From assembly GCF_030435705.1 (NCBI RefSeq), contig NZ_CP129382.1:186001-250000 (forward strand): DNA of 64,000 bases. Reading direction: 5' to 3'. Source of the DNA: Rhizobium sp. SSA_523 (GTDB lineage: Bacteria > Pseudomonadota > Alphaproteobacteria > Rhizobiales > Rhizobiaceae). This document shows, in pieces, positions 63,373-64,000 of this stretch (its first letter is position 1; every line of letters starts with the position of its first letter). The notes beneath the pieces are model-generated. The model was not told where the DNA came from and did no database searches. It saw only the letters and a program-made list of their open reading frames with translations. Both the position numbers and the translations under genes were made by a program.

Positions 63373-64000
63373 ATGATTTTATGGATCGCTCTCGCTGTTT
63401 TGACCGCTGCCGTGGCTGCAGTGCTGCTGGCGCCGCTGATGAAGGCGCGAGATCCCGTCGCCGCGGGGGCGGCCGATGAGGCTGCCGTCTATCGCGACCA
63501 GTTGCGCGAGATCGGCCGCGACCGCGAGCTCGGCCTGATCGGCGCACAGGAAGCCGATTATGCCCGGGCCGAGATCGGCCGCCGGCTGCTGGCCGTCAGC
63601 GCCGATTCCGGTCCCGCTGCCTCTGCCTCTGCAGCTGCCAGTGCCGCTGCCATGCCGGATGGGTCTGCCGGCGAGGCGCCCGCCGCCGCAAGCCAGAGCC
63701 GCCGCCATCCCCGCGCTTTCGCGGCCATCGTTGTCGTGCTGCCGGCCGTCGGCCTCTGTCTGTACCTCATGCTCGGCCAGCCCGGCCTGCCGGACCAGCC
63801 GCTGGCGGCACGGCTGGAAAACCCCGGCAGCAATATGGCGCTGCTGGTCGCCAAGGCCGAACGGCATCTGGCGCAGAACCCGGAAGACGGCGCCGGCTGG
63901 GATCTCCTGGCGCCCATCTATTTCCGCAGCATGCGGCTCGGCGATGCCGAAATGGCCTATCGCAGGGCGATCGCGCTTCTGGGCGAGACGCCCGAGCGCC
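63373..64000 (+). CDS. ccmI: CcmI/CycH, cytochrome c biogenesis protein (truncated by window end)
   Basis: The first 209 codons are present. TM1 is ILWIALAVLTAAVAAVLLAP; the conserved YRDQLREIGRDRELGLIGAQ, EADYARAEIGRRLLAV stretch follows. TM2 is AFAAIVVVLPAVGLCLYLML. The C-terminal TPR part begins AKAERHLAQNPEDGAGWDLL. CcmI brings apocytochrome c to the haem-ligation complex. ATG 63373 (MILWIALAV) is chosen, with an in-frame ATG at 63343 as alternative. The window supplies at least three cytochromes c that would use it. It runs off the end at 64000. Confidence 0.9.
   Translation, partial: MILWIALAVLTAAVAAVLLAPLMKARDPVAAGAADEAAVYRDQLREIGRDRELGLIGAQEADYARAEIGRRLLAVSADSGPAASASAAASAAAMPDGSAGEAPAAASQSRRHPRAFAAIVVVLPAVGLCLYLMLGQPGLPDQPLAARLENPGSNMALLVAKAERHLAQNPEDGAGWDLLAPIYFRSMRLGDAEMAYRRAIALLGETPER

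Overview
The window is chromosomal DNA of an alphaproteobacterium of the order Rhizobiales, most likely Rhizobiaceae. The evidence is high GC with rhizobial codon use, a complete feuN-feuP-feuQ block followed by a ccmI/cycH homologue, DUF1491, DUF2336 and DUF6107 family proteins, an Omp25/31-type outer-membrane protein, exoD, and a gene-transfer-agent (GTA) cluster in the canonical RcGTA order.

Layout. 0-11 kb: a PAS-histidine kinase overlapping a peptidoglycan-binding protein, small conserved proteins, a 53-bp x 8 tandem array ending at the DUF2336 stop codon, a DUF1214/DUF1254 pair, a bifunctional PBP1A and a YcgN-type protein. 11-17 kb: an SDR dehydratase/epimerase, a HigBA-type toxin-antitoxin (TA) module, then copA-cueR-copZ behind a MerR-type promoter with a 19-bp spacer, then an outer-membrane beta-barrel with its terminator. 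17-26 kb: selO, two aldo/keto reductases, an MFS exporter divergent from a LysR regulator, exoD and a phospholipase D-like protein. 26-30 kb: a class IV aminotransferase, an MqsR/MqsA-like TA module, a PIN/RHH-like TA module and sodB. 30-35 kb: a WYL regulator divergent from a LysE exporter, a metallophosphoesterase and two cytochromes c. 35-41 kb (minus strand): a paoABC-type molybdenum aldehyde oxidoreductase operon, translationally coupled to a catalase-family gene, then a GFA-type protein. 41-42 kb: a two-gene islet with a DUF1828 protein. 42.5-59.8 kb: the GTA-like cluster (candidate small terminase, large terminase, GH19 lysin, portal, DUF6107, protease, capsid, connectors, tail, NlpC/P60, TIM-barrel host-specificity protein, small membrane protein). 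59.9-64 kb: feuN, feuP, feuQ, a lipoprotein and the start of ccmI.

The most unusual signal is a family of heptanucleotide tandem arrays (consensus TAG[G/C][C/G]A[A/G]). There are nine arrays in 64 kb. They occur mainly as inverted pairs that bracket non-core DNA: HigBA (12.05/13.16 kb), MqsRA-like plus PIN modules (27.1 and 28.2 / 29.7 kb), a REP-bracketed 41-bp tandem array (34.5/35.1 kb), and a bare pair inside the GTA cluster (50.1/50.4 kb). All three TA modules in the window lie between such arrays, and each has a palindrome at its promoter or start. The MqsRA-like module is also flanked by about 90-bp direct repeats. The arrays resemble the short tandemly repeated heptamers known from filamentous cyanobacteria, and they generate spurious reading frames rich in [13 protein letters not shown] peptides.

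All assignments come from reading the sequence and from family knowledge. No database search was run.
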